Source: Limimaricola sp041580155
GTDB lineage: Bacteria; Pseudomonadota; Alphaproteobacteria; Rhodobacterales; Rhodobacteraceae
Direction: 5' to 3'
NCBI GenBank assembly: GCA_041580155.1
Contig: JBFGEI010000029.1
Location: forward strand, 1-18,188
Length of the DNA stretch: 18,188 bases
Shown: positions 7,191 through 14,345 of the stretch, one piece after another
Layout of the letters: each line of letters opens with the position of its first letter
Numbering within the stretch: position 1 is the first letter of the stretch
Position numbers and translations under genes: made by a program
Notes under the pieces: generated by a model
Told to the model about the DNA's origin: nothing
The model's database searches: none
The model's input: only the letters and a program-made list of their open reading frames with translations

Positions 7191-8039
7191 TCAGTTGGTG
7201 ACGTTGTCCTCGAGCGCCCGCAGCGCCCGCGCGGCTTCCTCGAAGTGCTGCGGGTGGGTGTCGACCGCCTCGCGCAGCAGGCCGCGGCCGATGGTGACGT
7301 CGTTCTGCTTGATCGCCGCCAGCGCCAGCGTGTAGAGCAGCTGCGCCCGTTCGATCTGCGACAGCTTGATCACCGGCAGCTGGTAGTTGCGCTGGGCGCC
7401 GCGCGCCAGCACCAGGTTGTTCTTGGCGGTGAACAGGTCCGGCTCCTGGCGCAGCGCGTCCGAAAACAGCCGCTCGGCGCCCTTGTAGTCGCCCCGCGTC
7501 AGCTTGGAATAGCCCCAGTTGTTCAGCACCCCGGCCGGGGTCGTGGTCAGCCCGACCGCGGTCTCATAGAAGCTGTCGGCGCGGGTCCAGGCCTCGTTGC
7601 TGTCGGCGACCATCGCCTCGAGCCGATAGCGCTGGAAGGTCTCGAAGGTCGGCGGAATCCCGTTCAGCACCGCCTCGGCGCCGTCCCAGTCGTTGGTCCG
7701 GATCAGCGCGTCGGCCAGTTCGACCCGGTCGGCATCGCCGGACCCTGGGTGGTCGGTGACGGCGCGCCAGGCGGTGACCCCCTCGGGGCCGCGCTTGGCC
7801 CGCACCATCGAGGTCGCAAGCCCGCGCAGCAGGTCGATCCGGTCCGGCGATTCGGTGCTGGCGCGCTGGAAATAGGCGACGCTTTCATTCGGGTCGCCGA
7901 CCGTCAGCATCACGTCGTTGAGGTTGGTTTCGTCGATCGCGTCGATGTCGCTCATCGCGCGGCTGACCTCCTTGTCGGACGACGAGCCGCACCCGGCAAG
8001 GGTCAGCGCCGCAAGGCAAATCAGGAAGGCGTGGCGCAT
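7191..8039 (-). CDS. TPR-containing lipoprotein of the tad locus
   Basis: A 282-residue protein with a lipoprotein signal: a short hydrophobic stretch MRHAFLICLAALTLAGC with lipobox LAGC (Cys17), so the mature form should be anchored to a membrane and face the periplasm. The rest is helical with repeats of the tetratricopeptide kind, for example DPNESVAYFQRA, NDWDGAEAVLNGI, and TRGDYKGAERLFSDALRQEP. TPR lipoproteins in tad loci (TadD) are needed for pilus assembly and probably help the secretin. This is the second of two in a row; it follows the TadD-like gene with a 32-bp gap and has an AAGGA site upstream of ATG 8039. It may be a second TadD-like assembly factor. It shares little obvious sequence with its neighbour beyond the repeat type. 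Confidence 0.83.
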   Translation of the reverse strand: MRHAFLICLAALTLAGCGSSSDKEVSRAMSDIDAIDETNLNDVMLTVGDPNESVAYFQRASTESPDRIDLLRGLATSMVRAKRGPEGVTAWRAVTDHPGSGDADRVELADALIRTNDWDGAEAVLNGIPPTFETFQRYRLEAMVADSNEAWTRADSFYETAVGLTTTPAGVLNNWGYSKLTRGDYKGAERLFSDALRQEPDLFTAKNNLVLARGAQRNYQLPVIKLSQIERAQLLYTLALAAIKQNDVTIGRGLLREAVDTHPQHFEEAARALRALEDNVTN

Positions 8040-8071
8040 CAGGATGCGTCCTTTATCTGCTCGTGGACCTC

Positions 8072-8668
8072 TCAGGGTGCGGTCAGGATCAGGTATTCGC
8101 TCGACCCGCGACGCACCAGCTGGAACTCTGCGGTCCCGTTCGGGTCAACATAGCCGGGGTCATCCAGCTTGGCGAGCGCCAAGCGCAGGTTGTCGCGGAT
8201 GCGGTCGCTGTTTCCATTGTCCGTTGCATAGGCGCGACGGAACACCTCGGCGGCCTCGCCGGTATTGCCGCGCTCCATCAGTATGACGCCCAGGTTGTTC
8301 CAGGCGGCGGCGAAATCGCCGTCCTCGGCGACCGCGCGGCGCAGAAGCTTCTCGGCCTGGCCGAGCCGGCCGAGCCGCAGGTTGGCCGAGCCCATCGCCG
8401 ACAGCGTGTCGACGTTCAGCCCCTGGTCGACCGCGGCGCGGGTGTAGGCGCGCAGCGCCAGCTCGTATTCGCCGGCGGCCATCAGCCGGTGGCCGACGAT
8501 CAGCCCGTCGACGTCCTGGCCGCGGCCGGTGCCGGCGGGGCCGGGGGCGTAGACGCCGCCCGCCGAATCGTTGAGATCGCCGCCGCCGAACGGCAGAAGG
8601 CCGCCCGGTGAACAGGCGGCCAGCAGCAGTGGAAAGCAGGCGCGAAGCGCGAGGGAAACCGGTCTCAT
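8072..8668 (-). CDS. tadD: TadD-like TPR lipoprotein
   Basis: A 198-residue protein with lipobox LAAC (Cys19) after a hydrophobic leader, so a probable outer-membrane lipoprotein facing the periplasm. A Gly/Pro-rich linker (residues about 20-50) leads into three or four TPR units, seen in MAAGEYELALRAYTRAAVD, LGRLGQAEKLLRRAVAED and RGNTGEAAEVFRRAYATD. TadD in other tad systems is a TPR lipoprotein linked to secretin assembly. It starts 5 bp after the tadC stop codon, with GAGGGT just before the ATG, so it is translated from the same mRNA. The symbol rests on position and architecture rather than on sequence identity. Confidence 0.8.
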   Translation of the reverse strand: MRPVSLALRACFPLLLAACSPGGLLPFGGGDLNDSAGGVYAPGPAGTGRGQDVDGLIVGHRLMAAGEYELALRAYTRAAVDQGLNVDTLSAMGSANLRLGRLGQAEKLLRRAVAEDGDFAAAWNNLGVILMERGNTGEAAEVFRRAYATDNGNSDRIRDNLRLALAKLDDPGYVDPNGTAEFQLVRRGSSEYLILTAP

Positions 8669-8673
8669 GACCC

Positions 8674-9663
8674 TCAGTTAGCGGCCCCGCCGCCGATCGT
8701 CACGTAGATCTCGTAGATCGACGGTCCGATCAGGATGATCAGCAGCGGCGGCACCGTCAGCATCATCGTCGCCAGCGTCATCTTGGTCGGCAGGGTGTTG
8801 GCCTTTTCCTCGGCCCGCATCACCCGCTTGTCGCGCATTTCGGCCGAGAACACCCGCAGCGCCTCGGCGATCGAGGTGCCGAACTGCTGGCTTTGGACCA
8901 GCACGGTGACGAAGCTCGAGATGTCGGGCACGCCGCAGCGTTCGGCCATGTCGCGCAGCACCAGCGTCTTGTCCTTGCCGGCCTTCATCTCGTGGCTGAC
9001 CTGCTGGTATTCCTCGGCCAGGTCGGGAAAGCCGGCCTGCAATTCGCGGCTGACCCGGATGATCGACTGGTCGAGCGACTGGCCGGCCTCGACGCAGACC
9101 AGCATCATGTCGAGACTGTCGGGAAAGCCGTTGGTGATCGCTTCCTTGCGGGCGGTCTGGCGCCGGGTGACCCAGTATTTCGGCAGCATGTAGCCGACCA
9201 CGCCGGGCAGCAGCGCGGTCAGCACCATGTCCTGGGTGGTGGGCTGGCCGTTGGCGTTCTTCAGCATCGCCCAGATCACCCCGAAAGCCAGCAGCCCGAG
9301 CCCCAGCGCGAACTGGCTGAAGTGGTAGATCCGCACCGCGTTCTTGGTGCGGTAGCCGGCCTGCAGCAGCTTCAGCCGGATCGCCGAGAATTCCTGTTCG
9401 TCTTGCGGTTCGAGGAAGGTCGAGTATTTCTCGAGCTTGTCCTTGCCGCCGCCCTGGCGCAGCTTGTCGGCCTTGCCGGGCAGGCCCTTGAACGGCGCGG
9501 CGCTTTGCGCCTTCAGCCGGTCCAGCGGATCGTCGCGCTTCTTCAGCAGCATCGACAGCGCCAGCAGGATCATGGTGATGCCAAGCAGCAGCACCACGAT
9601 CAGCGGGCCGAACGGGCCGAGGTTGCTGGTCAGGAACTGGTTGACGGTATCGATGTACTGCAT
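8674..9663 (-). CDS. tadC: Tad pilus inner-membrane platform protein TadC
   Basis: A 329-residue membrane protein. An N-terminal TM (residues about 17-40, GPLIVVLLLGITMILLALSM) is followed by a cytoplasmic part, a TM pair near 110-170, a type II secretion F domain (FPDSLDMMLVCVEAGQSLDQ onward), and a C-terminal TM, PPLLIILIGPSIYEI. With TadB it forms the platform on which the CpaF/TadA ATPase acts to extrude Flp subunits. The start overlaps the end of tadB closely: the GAGGGG site reuses the tadB stop codon TGA, which points to translational coupling. The EEKANTLPTKM segment before the last TM is typical of TadC. Confidence 0.93.
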   Translation of the reverse strand: MQYIDTVNQFLTSNLGPFGPLIVVLLLGITMILLALSMLLKKRDDPLDRLKAQSAAPFKGLPGKADKLRQGGGKDKLEKYSTFLEPQDEQEFSAIRLKLLQAGYRTKNAVRIYHFSQFALGLGLLAFGVIWAMLKNANGQPTTQDMVLTALLPGVVGYMLPKYWVTRRQTARKEAITNGFPDSLDMMLVCVEAGQSLDQSIIRVSRELQAGFPDLAEEYQQVSHEMKAGKDKTLVLRDMAERCGVPDISSFVTVLVQSQQFGTSIAEALRVFSAEMRDKRVMRAEEKANTLPTKMTLATMMLTVPPLLIILIGPSIYEIYVTIGGGAAN

Positions 9664-9672
9664 GTCGGCCCC

Positions 9673-10641
9673 TCAGACCTTGATGTTGACCAGCGCGCGC
9701 ATGACGATGACGTTCACCGTCAGGAAAGCGCCGACCACCAGACAGGCGGGGATGAACACCGCCGTTTCGCTGACCTCGTCGTAGTAGTTCGGTTCGAGCA
9801 CGTTGATCGCGACCAGCGCCAGCAGCGGGAAGCACGACAGGAACATCCCCGACCACTTGGCTTCGGCGGTGATCGCCTTGACCCGGCGGAACAGCTTGAA
9901 CCGGGCCCGGATCACCTTGGCCAGACCGTCGAGGATCTCGGCCAGGTTGCCGCCGGCGGTCTGCTGGATGGTTACCGCGACGGCGAGAAACCGCAGGTCC
10001 TGCATGTCCATCCGCTCGGCCAGCGCCTTCAGGCTTTCGGTGACGTCGCGGCCATAGGCCGCCTCGTCGGAGATCACCCCCATTTCGGTGCCGAGCGGGT
10101 CCGGGACCTCCTTGGCGACGATCGAGATCGCCGAGGAGAACGGGTGGCCGACGCGCAGGCTGCGCACCATCAGCTCGACCGCCTCGGGCAGCTGCTCCTC
10201 GACCATCGCGGTGCGCTTCTTGGCCTTGCCGTTGACCCACATGTAGATGCCGCCGACCCCCATCAGCGTGGCGATGCCGGCGCGGATCGGCGGGCTGGCG
10301 TCGGTGCCGATCGACAGCCCGACGAAGGCCATGCAGCCCAGCACGCCCATCAGCAGGATCAGCTGTACCGGCGAAAACGCGATGTTGGCCTTCTGCGCCT
10401 TGGAGGCGAGGATCGAATACAGCGGGATCTCGCGCGACCTGAGGTGCTGCGACATCTCCTTGCGCAGCTGCTCGAGCACCTCCTCGCGCTTGCCGCCCTT
10501 TTCCATCAGCGACAGCCGTCGGTTGACCCGGCTGTTGAGGCTGATCGATTTGCCGAACACCGTCAGATCGATGCCCTCGACGAGCACCAGCACCGCGATG
10601 AACACCAGACCGTAGATGATCGGTTCGGCGGAAAGGGACAT
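9673..10641 (-). CDS. tadB: Tad pilus inner-membrane platform protein TadB
   Basis: A 322-residue membrane protein of the type II secretion F family. TM segments are near the N-terminus (IIYGLVFIAVLVLVEGI), around residues 90-130 as a pair (LILLMGVLGCMAFVGLSIG, GIATLMGVGGIYMWV), and at the C-terminus (SCFPLLALVAINVL, then AVFIPACLVVGAFL). The T2SSF domain starts at LPEAVELMVRSLRVGHPFSS and includes QQTAGGNLAEILDGLAKVIR, which is strongly conserved in TadB. It should pair with TadC. The ribosome binding site GGAG lies in the last codons of cpaF, 6 bp from this gene, so the two are translationally coupled. A basic linker (RVNRRLSLMEKGGKREEVLE) faces the cytoplasm. Confidence 0.93.
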   Translation of the reverse strand: MSLSAEPIIYGLVFIAVLVLVEGIDLTVFGKSISLNSRVNRRLSLMEKGGKREEVLEQLRKEMSQHLRSREIPLYSILASKAQKANIAFSPVQLILLMGVLGCMAFVGLSIGTDASPPIRAGIATLMGVGGIYMWVNGKAKKRTAMVEEQLPEAVELMVRSLRVGHPFSSAISIVAKEVPDPLGTEMGVISDEAAYGRDVTESLKALAERMDMQDLRFLAVAVTIQQTAGGNLAEILDGLAKVIRARFKLFRRVKAITAEAKWSGMFLSCFPLLALVAINVLEPNYYDEVSETAVFIPACLVVGAFLTVNVIVMRALVNIKV

Positions 10642-10647
10642 CTGGAT

Positions 10648-12108
10648 CTACTCCGCTGCCATGGGTTCGAAGATCGCCGCCGGCAGGTCATAGCCCCACA
10701 GCCGGAACCGCTCCGAGAAATGCGACCGGACGCCGGTCGCGGTGAAATGCCCGATGATCTTGTTGTCGGGGGTCAGCCCGACCCGCTGATAGCGGAACAC
10801 CTCCTGCATCGAGATCACGTCGCCCTCCATGCCGGTGATCTCGGTGATCGAGGTCATCCGCCGCGACCCGTCCTGCAGCCGCGAGGCCTGGACGATCAGG
10901 TTGACCGCGCTGGCGATCTGGCTGCGCACCGCTTTGAGCGGCATCTCGATCCCGGCCATCGCCACCATGTTCTCGAGCCGGCTCACCCCGTCGCGCGCCG
11001 AGTTGGCGTGGATCGTGGTCATCGACCCGTCGTGGCCGGTGTTCATCGCCTGCAGCATGTCGATCACCTCTTCGCCGCGGGTTTCGCCGACGATGATCCG
11101 GTCGGGGCGCATCCGCAGCGCGTTGCGCAGACAGTCGCGCTGGCTGACCGCGCCCTTGCCCTCGACGTTGGCGGGGCGGCTTTCCATCCGGCCGACATGG
11201 GTCTGCTGCAGCTGGAGTTCGGCGGTGTCTTCGATCGTCAGGATCCGCTCGTGGTTGTCGATGAAGCTCGACAGCGCGTTCAGCGTCGTGGTCTTGCCCG
11301 AACCGGTGCCGCCCGACACGATGATGTTCAGCCGGGTCGCCACCGCGGCCTGCAGATAGGCGGCCATCTCCTCGGTGAAGGCGCCGAAATTCACCAGGTC
11401 GTCGATCGCCAGCTTGTCCTTCTTGAACTTCCGGATCGACACCAGCGACCCGTCGACCGCGATCGGCCCGACCATCGCGTTGAAGCGCGATCCGTCGGCC
11501 AGGCGGGCGTCGACATAGGGGTTCGATTCGTCGACCCGCCGACCGACCGCCGAGACGATCTTGTCGATGATCCGCAGCAGGTGGCGTTCGTCCTTGAAGG
11601 TGATGTCGGTCAGCTCGAGCTTGCCGTTGCGCTCGACGAAGATCTGCCGCGGTCCGTTGACAAGGATGTCGTTGACCGAATCGTCCTTGAGCAGCGTTTC
11701 CAGCGGCCCGAGCCCGGTGACCTCGAAGAACAGGTCCTGGTTCAGGCTCTGCCGTTCCTCGCGGTTCAGCACGATGCCCATCTCTTCGAGCGTCTCGTTG
11801 GCGATCGCGGTGATCTCGTTGCGCAGATCGGCCTCGGAGGCCTTCTCGAGCGCCGCGAGGTTCAGGTTGTCGAGCAGCGCCTTGTGCAGGTCGAGCTTGA
11901 TCTCGGAGAGCCGCTCCTTGCGCTTCTTGTCCTTGTCGGCCGGGGCCGCCTCGGCGGATTTCTTCGGCATGTCCTTCATCAGCGACTTGCGCGGATCGGC
12001 CTCGGCCGGGCGCGGGGCCGCGGCGGCCGGCTGCGGCGCCGGGCTGGTGCGGCGGCCGGCCACGGCGACGGGCTTTTCGGGATCGGGCTTCTTGAATTTC
12101 GAGAACAT
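10648..12108 (-). CDS. cpaF: Tad pilus secretion ATPase CpaF/TadA
   Basis: A 486-residue GspE/VirB11-family ATPase that powers Flp pilus polymerisation at the inner membrane. Residues 1-65 are a low-complexity Pro/Ala/Lys tail. The N-terminal domain includes DLFFEVTGLGPLETLL and DDSVNDILVNGP, conserved in CpaF. Walker A is SGGTGSGKTT (265-274), the Asp box EDTAELQLQQ (293-302), Walker B RIIVGETRGEE (337-347), and the His box GSMTTIHANS (361-370), all intact. ATG 12108 is chosen over an upstream in-frame ATG at 12180 because AGGAGG lies about 10 bases before it, and the longer version would overlap the end of cpaE. The gap to cpaE is 22 bp. Confidence 0.95.
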   Translation of the reverse strand: MFSKFKKPDPEKPVAVAGRRTSPAPQPAAAAPRPAEADPRKSLMKDMPKKSAEAAPADKDKKRKERLSEIKLDLHKALLDNLNLAALEKASEADLRNEITAIANETLEEMGIVLNREERQSLNQDLFFEVTGLGPLETLLKDDSVNDILVNGPRQIFVERNGKLELTDITFKDERHLLRIIDKIVSAVGRRVDESNPYVDARLADGSRFNAMVGPIAVDGSLVSIRKFKKDKLAIDDLVNFGAFTEEMAAYLQAAVATRLNIIVSGGTGSGKTTTLNALSSFIDNHERILTIEDTAELQLQQTHVGRMESRPANVEGKGAVSQRDCLRNALRMRPDRIIVGETRGEEVIDMLQAMNTGHDGSMTTIHANSARDGVSRLENMVAMAGIEMPLKAVRSQIASAVNLIVQASRLQDGSRRMTSITEITGMEGDVISMQEVFRYQRVGLTPDNKIIGHFTATGVRSHFSERFRLWGYDLPAAIFEPMAAE

Positions 12109-12130
12109 GGGCGTCGTCCTCCTCGAGGGG

Positions 12131-13390
12131 TTACTTCGCCGCGGCGGCCGATTTGGCGCTGTCGGCGACATTGACCTCATGCACCGATTTCGCGAGCCGG
12201 AGGATTTCCTTGCGCAGCGCGTTCTTCGGCGCTCCGTCTGCCAGTGGCGTGCCGTGGTCCGCGGCCTGGGTCACCTGCTTTCCGCCATCCGGCATCTGCA
12301 GGTCGATCGCGATCCCGAGCGAGTCGGCCAGCCGGCGGACCCGGCTCTTGCCGCTAAGATCGGTGAAGCCGGGGGCGCGGTTCAGCACGAAGCGCATCTT
12401 CGCGAACGGTAGATCCTCTGATTGCAGCGCCCGTTTCATCCGCATCGTGTTCTGCGCCGACCGCATGTCGAGTTCGAGCGTGGCGAAGTAGACATGGGCC
12501 GCCTGCAGCACGGTCTCGGACCAGTCGACCATCGCCGCCGGCATGTCGATCACCACGTAATCGAAGTTGATCCGCGCCATTTCGATCAGCCGGGCGACAT
12601 CGGCCGGTCCGATCAGGTCGAGCGGCACCAGCTCGGCGGGCGAGGTCAGCACGTGCAGCTTCTGATTGTAGGTGAGCAGCGCCTGCATGAAGCTCTCGCT
12701 GTCCGCCGATTCGGTGTCGGAGAGGATTTCCAGCACCGCCTCGCGGCGCGGCAGGTCGAGATAGGTCGCGATGCTGCCGAACTGCAGGTCGAGATCGAGA
12801 AGGCAGACCCGCGGCGGGTTCGACTTGTCGATGTTGGCCAGCTCCCAGGCGAGGTTCACCGCGAGGATCGTGGCGCCGGTGCCGCCGGCCATGCCCTGCA
12901 CCGGGATCACCACCCCGGAGCGGTCGTCGACCGGTTTCAGCCCGTTGCGCATCGCCGGGCCGGGAACCTCGGCGTCGTCGGGTCCCTTGCGAAGCCGGAA
13001 GATCGCCTGCGCCAGTTCGCCTTCGGGCAGCGGGTAGGGCACGAATTCGTCGCCGCCCTCGCGCAGCAGCTGGTGCAGCGCCGCCGGGCTGACCTCGTCG
13101 GCGATCAGGATCACCTTGATCTTGCGGGACTTGGCGGCGGCGATGATGTCGGCGATCAGCGCCAGGTCGCGTTCGTCGTCCTTGTTCAGGGCGATCGCGA
13201 CGAATTCCAAGTCGCCGGCCTCGGGCTGTTCGAGAAAGGTCAGCGCGTCCTCGAAGCTGAGATCGCCCCAGTTTTCCCCGAGCGAGGCTTCCATGTCCTC
13301 GATCAGCAGATCGAAATCCTGCACGTCGCGGCTGATCGTGCAGGCGATGATCGGCTGCGGTTCGGGTTGCAATTGCGCCTTGCTGCTCAT
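12131..13390 (-). CDS. cpaE: Pilus localisation/assembly ATPase-like protein CpaE (TadZ)
   Basis: A 419-residue two-domain protein. Residues about 12-135 resemble an atypical receiver domain (IIACTISRDVQDFDLLIEDM; IKVILIADEVSPAALHQLLR). Residues 155-400 are a ParA/MinD-like domain with VQGMAGGTGATILAVNLAWE at the P-loop (165-184), DLDLQFGS (199-206), and FDYVVIDMP (276-284). The deviant P-loop lacks the signature lysine of MinD/ParA, as is common in the TadZ/CpaE family, whose members localise the pilus machine at the cell pole. ATG 13390 is preferred to the in-frame TTG at 13420, since AGAGGAAG lies before it. A hairpin and possible promoter region separate it from ompA, so it may begin the second transcription unit of the locus. 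Confidence 0.92.
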   Translation of the reverse strand: MSSKAQLQPEPQPIIACTISRDVQDFDLLIEDMEASLGENWGDLSFEDALTFLEQPEAGDLEFVAIALNKDDERDLALIADIIAAAKSRKIKVILIADEVSPAALHQLLREGGDEFVPYPLPEGELAQAIFRLRKGPDDAEVPGPAMRNGLKPVDDRSGVVIPVQGMAGGTGATILAVNLAWELANIDKSNPPRVCLLDLDLQFGSIATYLDLPRREAVLEILSDTESADSESFMQALLTYNQKLHVLTSPAELVPLDLIGPADVARLIEMARINFDYVVIDMPAAMVDWSETVLQAAHVYFATLELDMRSAQNTMRMKRALQSEDLPFAKMRFVLNRAPGFTDLSGKSRVRRLADSLGIAIDLQMPDGGKQVTQAADHGTPLADGAPKNALRKEILRLAKSVHEVNVADSAKSAAAAK

Positions 13391-13420
13391 CGCCGTCACT
13401 TCCTCTGTCCTGCGGAACAA

Positions 13421-13436
13421 GAGCGTCGAAACGCTC
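13421..13436 (-). terminator. UUCG-tetraloop hairpin in the cpaE leader (possible attenuator)
   Basis: On the minus strand GAGCGT and ACGCTC form a 6-bp stem closing a TTCG loop, an unusually stable tetraloop, followed by TTGTT. It lies 31 bases before the cpaE start. The short U-stretch is weak, so it may be an attenuator or an mRNA stability element rather than a full terminator. Confidence 0.4.
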
Positions 13437-13619
13437 TCCAGGGGGCCGGTCCGCCACCACGCGGGTCGGACGGCTGCTCCATCATGCGGTTGTGCCGCTT
13501 AATGATGGCCTGATTGGGGCCGAAAAGCTGAAATTGTTTGAAGACCGGCGACGATGCGGCCTCAGTGACGCCTTTGTTGCCAGCGCCGCTTGGCACGGGT
13601 CGACGCCCGAATGGCAGAA

Positions 13620-13642
13620 AACCGGCCGCTTTCGCGGCCGGT
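13620..13642 (-). terminator. Rho-independent terminator after the ompA-like gene
   Basis: On the minus strand ACCGGCCGC (13642-13634), GAAA loop, GCGGCCGGT (13629-13621) form a perfect 9-bp GC-rich stem with a GNRA tetraloop, followed by TTTC. It lies 32 bp after the stop codon of the ompA-like gene. The T-run is short, so read-through into cpaE is possible. Confidence 0.7.
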
Positions 13643-13674
13643 CCAAAGGCGAAAACCGTGGCGGGGCCGGGGTG

Positions 13675-14331
13675 TTAGGTCGGCGGCGCCGCGCCGGCGG
13701 CGGGCGCGGGCGAGATTTCGGAGGTCGGTTCGGAGACCGCGCTCTCGACGTAACCGCGGAAGATCACCTCGGCGTATTTGCCGTTCAGCACGTTGGGATG
13801 GCCGGCGACGAATCCGTCGACATCGGTGACGGTGCGACGGTTGGCGCGCTCGCGGCCCTCGGTGACGATCAACGGCTGGGTCTCGCCATACGACACCACC
13901 GCCTCGAGCTGGCCCGGGCTGACCCCCAGCGACACCAGGTAGCCGACCGCCGCCTGCGCCCGGCGCAGGCCGAGCGACTGGTTGTAGCCGCGGCTGCCGA
14001 CCAGGTCGGTGTGGCCGTAGACCTTGAAATGCACCTCGGGGAACTGCCGGATCCAACCGGCCTGCTGGCGCAGCACCGCCTGGGCCTGCGCGTCGAGCGC
14101 CGCCGAGTTGAAGCCGAAGTTGATGGTCGACGGCACCTCGGCGGCAAAGCGCCGCGCCAGGTCGATCCGATGGCCGCCCTGGCCGGTCTGCACCAGCATG
14201 TTGTTCATCGTGGCGTTGCCGAAGCTGCCGTAATCGAGCCCGGCACCGGCCTCGCGGCCATGTTCGGCCGGCGATGTTGCGCAGGCCTGCAGCAGCATCA
14301 GCGCCGCGAAGAGGGGGAGGGCGGTGCGCAT
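13675..14331 (-). CDS. OmpA-family lipoprotein of the tad locus (in the CpaD position)
   Basis: A 218-residue protein with a lipoprotein-like leader ending LLQAC (Cys17; Gln at -2 is unusual). Residues about 68-168 are an OmpA C-terminal peptidoglycan-binding domain: STINFGFNSAALDAQAQAVL, the VYGHTDLVGSRGYNQSLGLRRA core (105-125, with Asp109 and Arg124 expected to contact meso-diaminopimelate), and ERANRRTV at the end. It ends in a Pro/Ala-rich tail. It lies 14 bp after cpaC and before cpaE, the place of the CpaD/TadD-type outer-membrane partner in other tad operons, so it probably ties the secretin to the cell wall. AAGGAAG precedes the ATG. A terminator follows the gene. Confidence 0.88.
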   Translation of the reverse strand: MRTALPLFAALMLLQACATSPAEHGREAGAGLDYGSFGNATMNNMLVQTGQGGHRIDLARRFAAEVPSTINFGFNSAALDAQAQAVLRQQAGWIRQFPEVHFKVYGHTDLVGSRGYNQSLGLRRAQAAVGYLVSLGVSPGQLEAVVSYGETQPLIVTEGRERANRRTVTDVDGFVAGHPNVLNGKYAEVIFRGYVESAVSEPTSEISPAPAAGAAPPT

Positions 14332-14345
14332 CACGTTATCTTCCT

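Larger units (their letters stand above)
13391..13674 (-). promoter_or_regulatory. Structured leader between ompA-like gene and cpaE
   Basis: A 284-bp gap without a convincing gene. It holds three hairpins: the terminator at 13621-13642; an imperfect 11-bp stem at 13479-13508 (CCATCAT and GCGG pairing with CCGC and ATGATGG, with TTA bulged); and a UUCG-loop hairpin at 13421-13436 just upstream of the cpaE ribosome binding site. An AT-richer patch at about 13520-13545 may carry a promoter facing cpaE, but no clear -35/-10 pair was seen. A 66-codon frame here is not supported by composition or similarity. Confidence 0.5.

Noticed and set aside
6087..8153. A 688-codon plus-strand open frame
   Set aside because: It is antisense to the AAA+ ATPase and a TPR lipoprotein, both with intact motifs; composition marks it as a shadow.
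8893..12174. A 1093-codon plus-strand open frame
   Set aside because: It is antisense to tadC, tadB and cpaF, whose products have clear family motifs. The translation is rich in His, Asp, Arg and Gln with no fold-like pattern, typical of a shadow frame in GC-rich DNA.
13396..13596. A 66-codon minus-strand frame in the cpaE leader
   Set aside because: It has no recognisable domain, runs through three hairpin elements and lacks a convincing ribosome binding site, so leader RNA is more likely.
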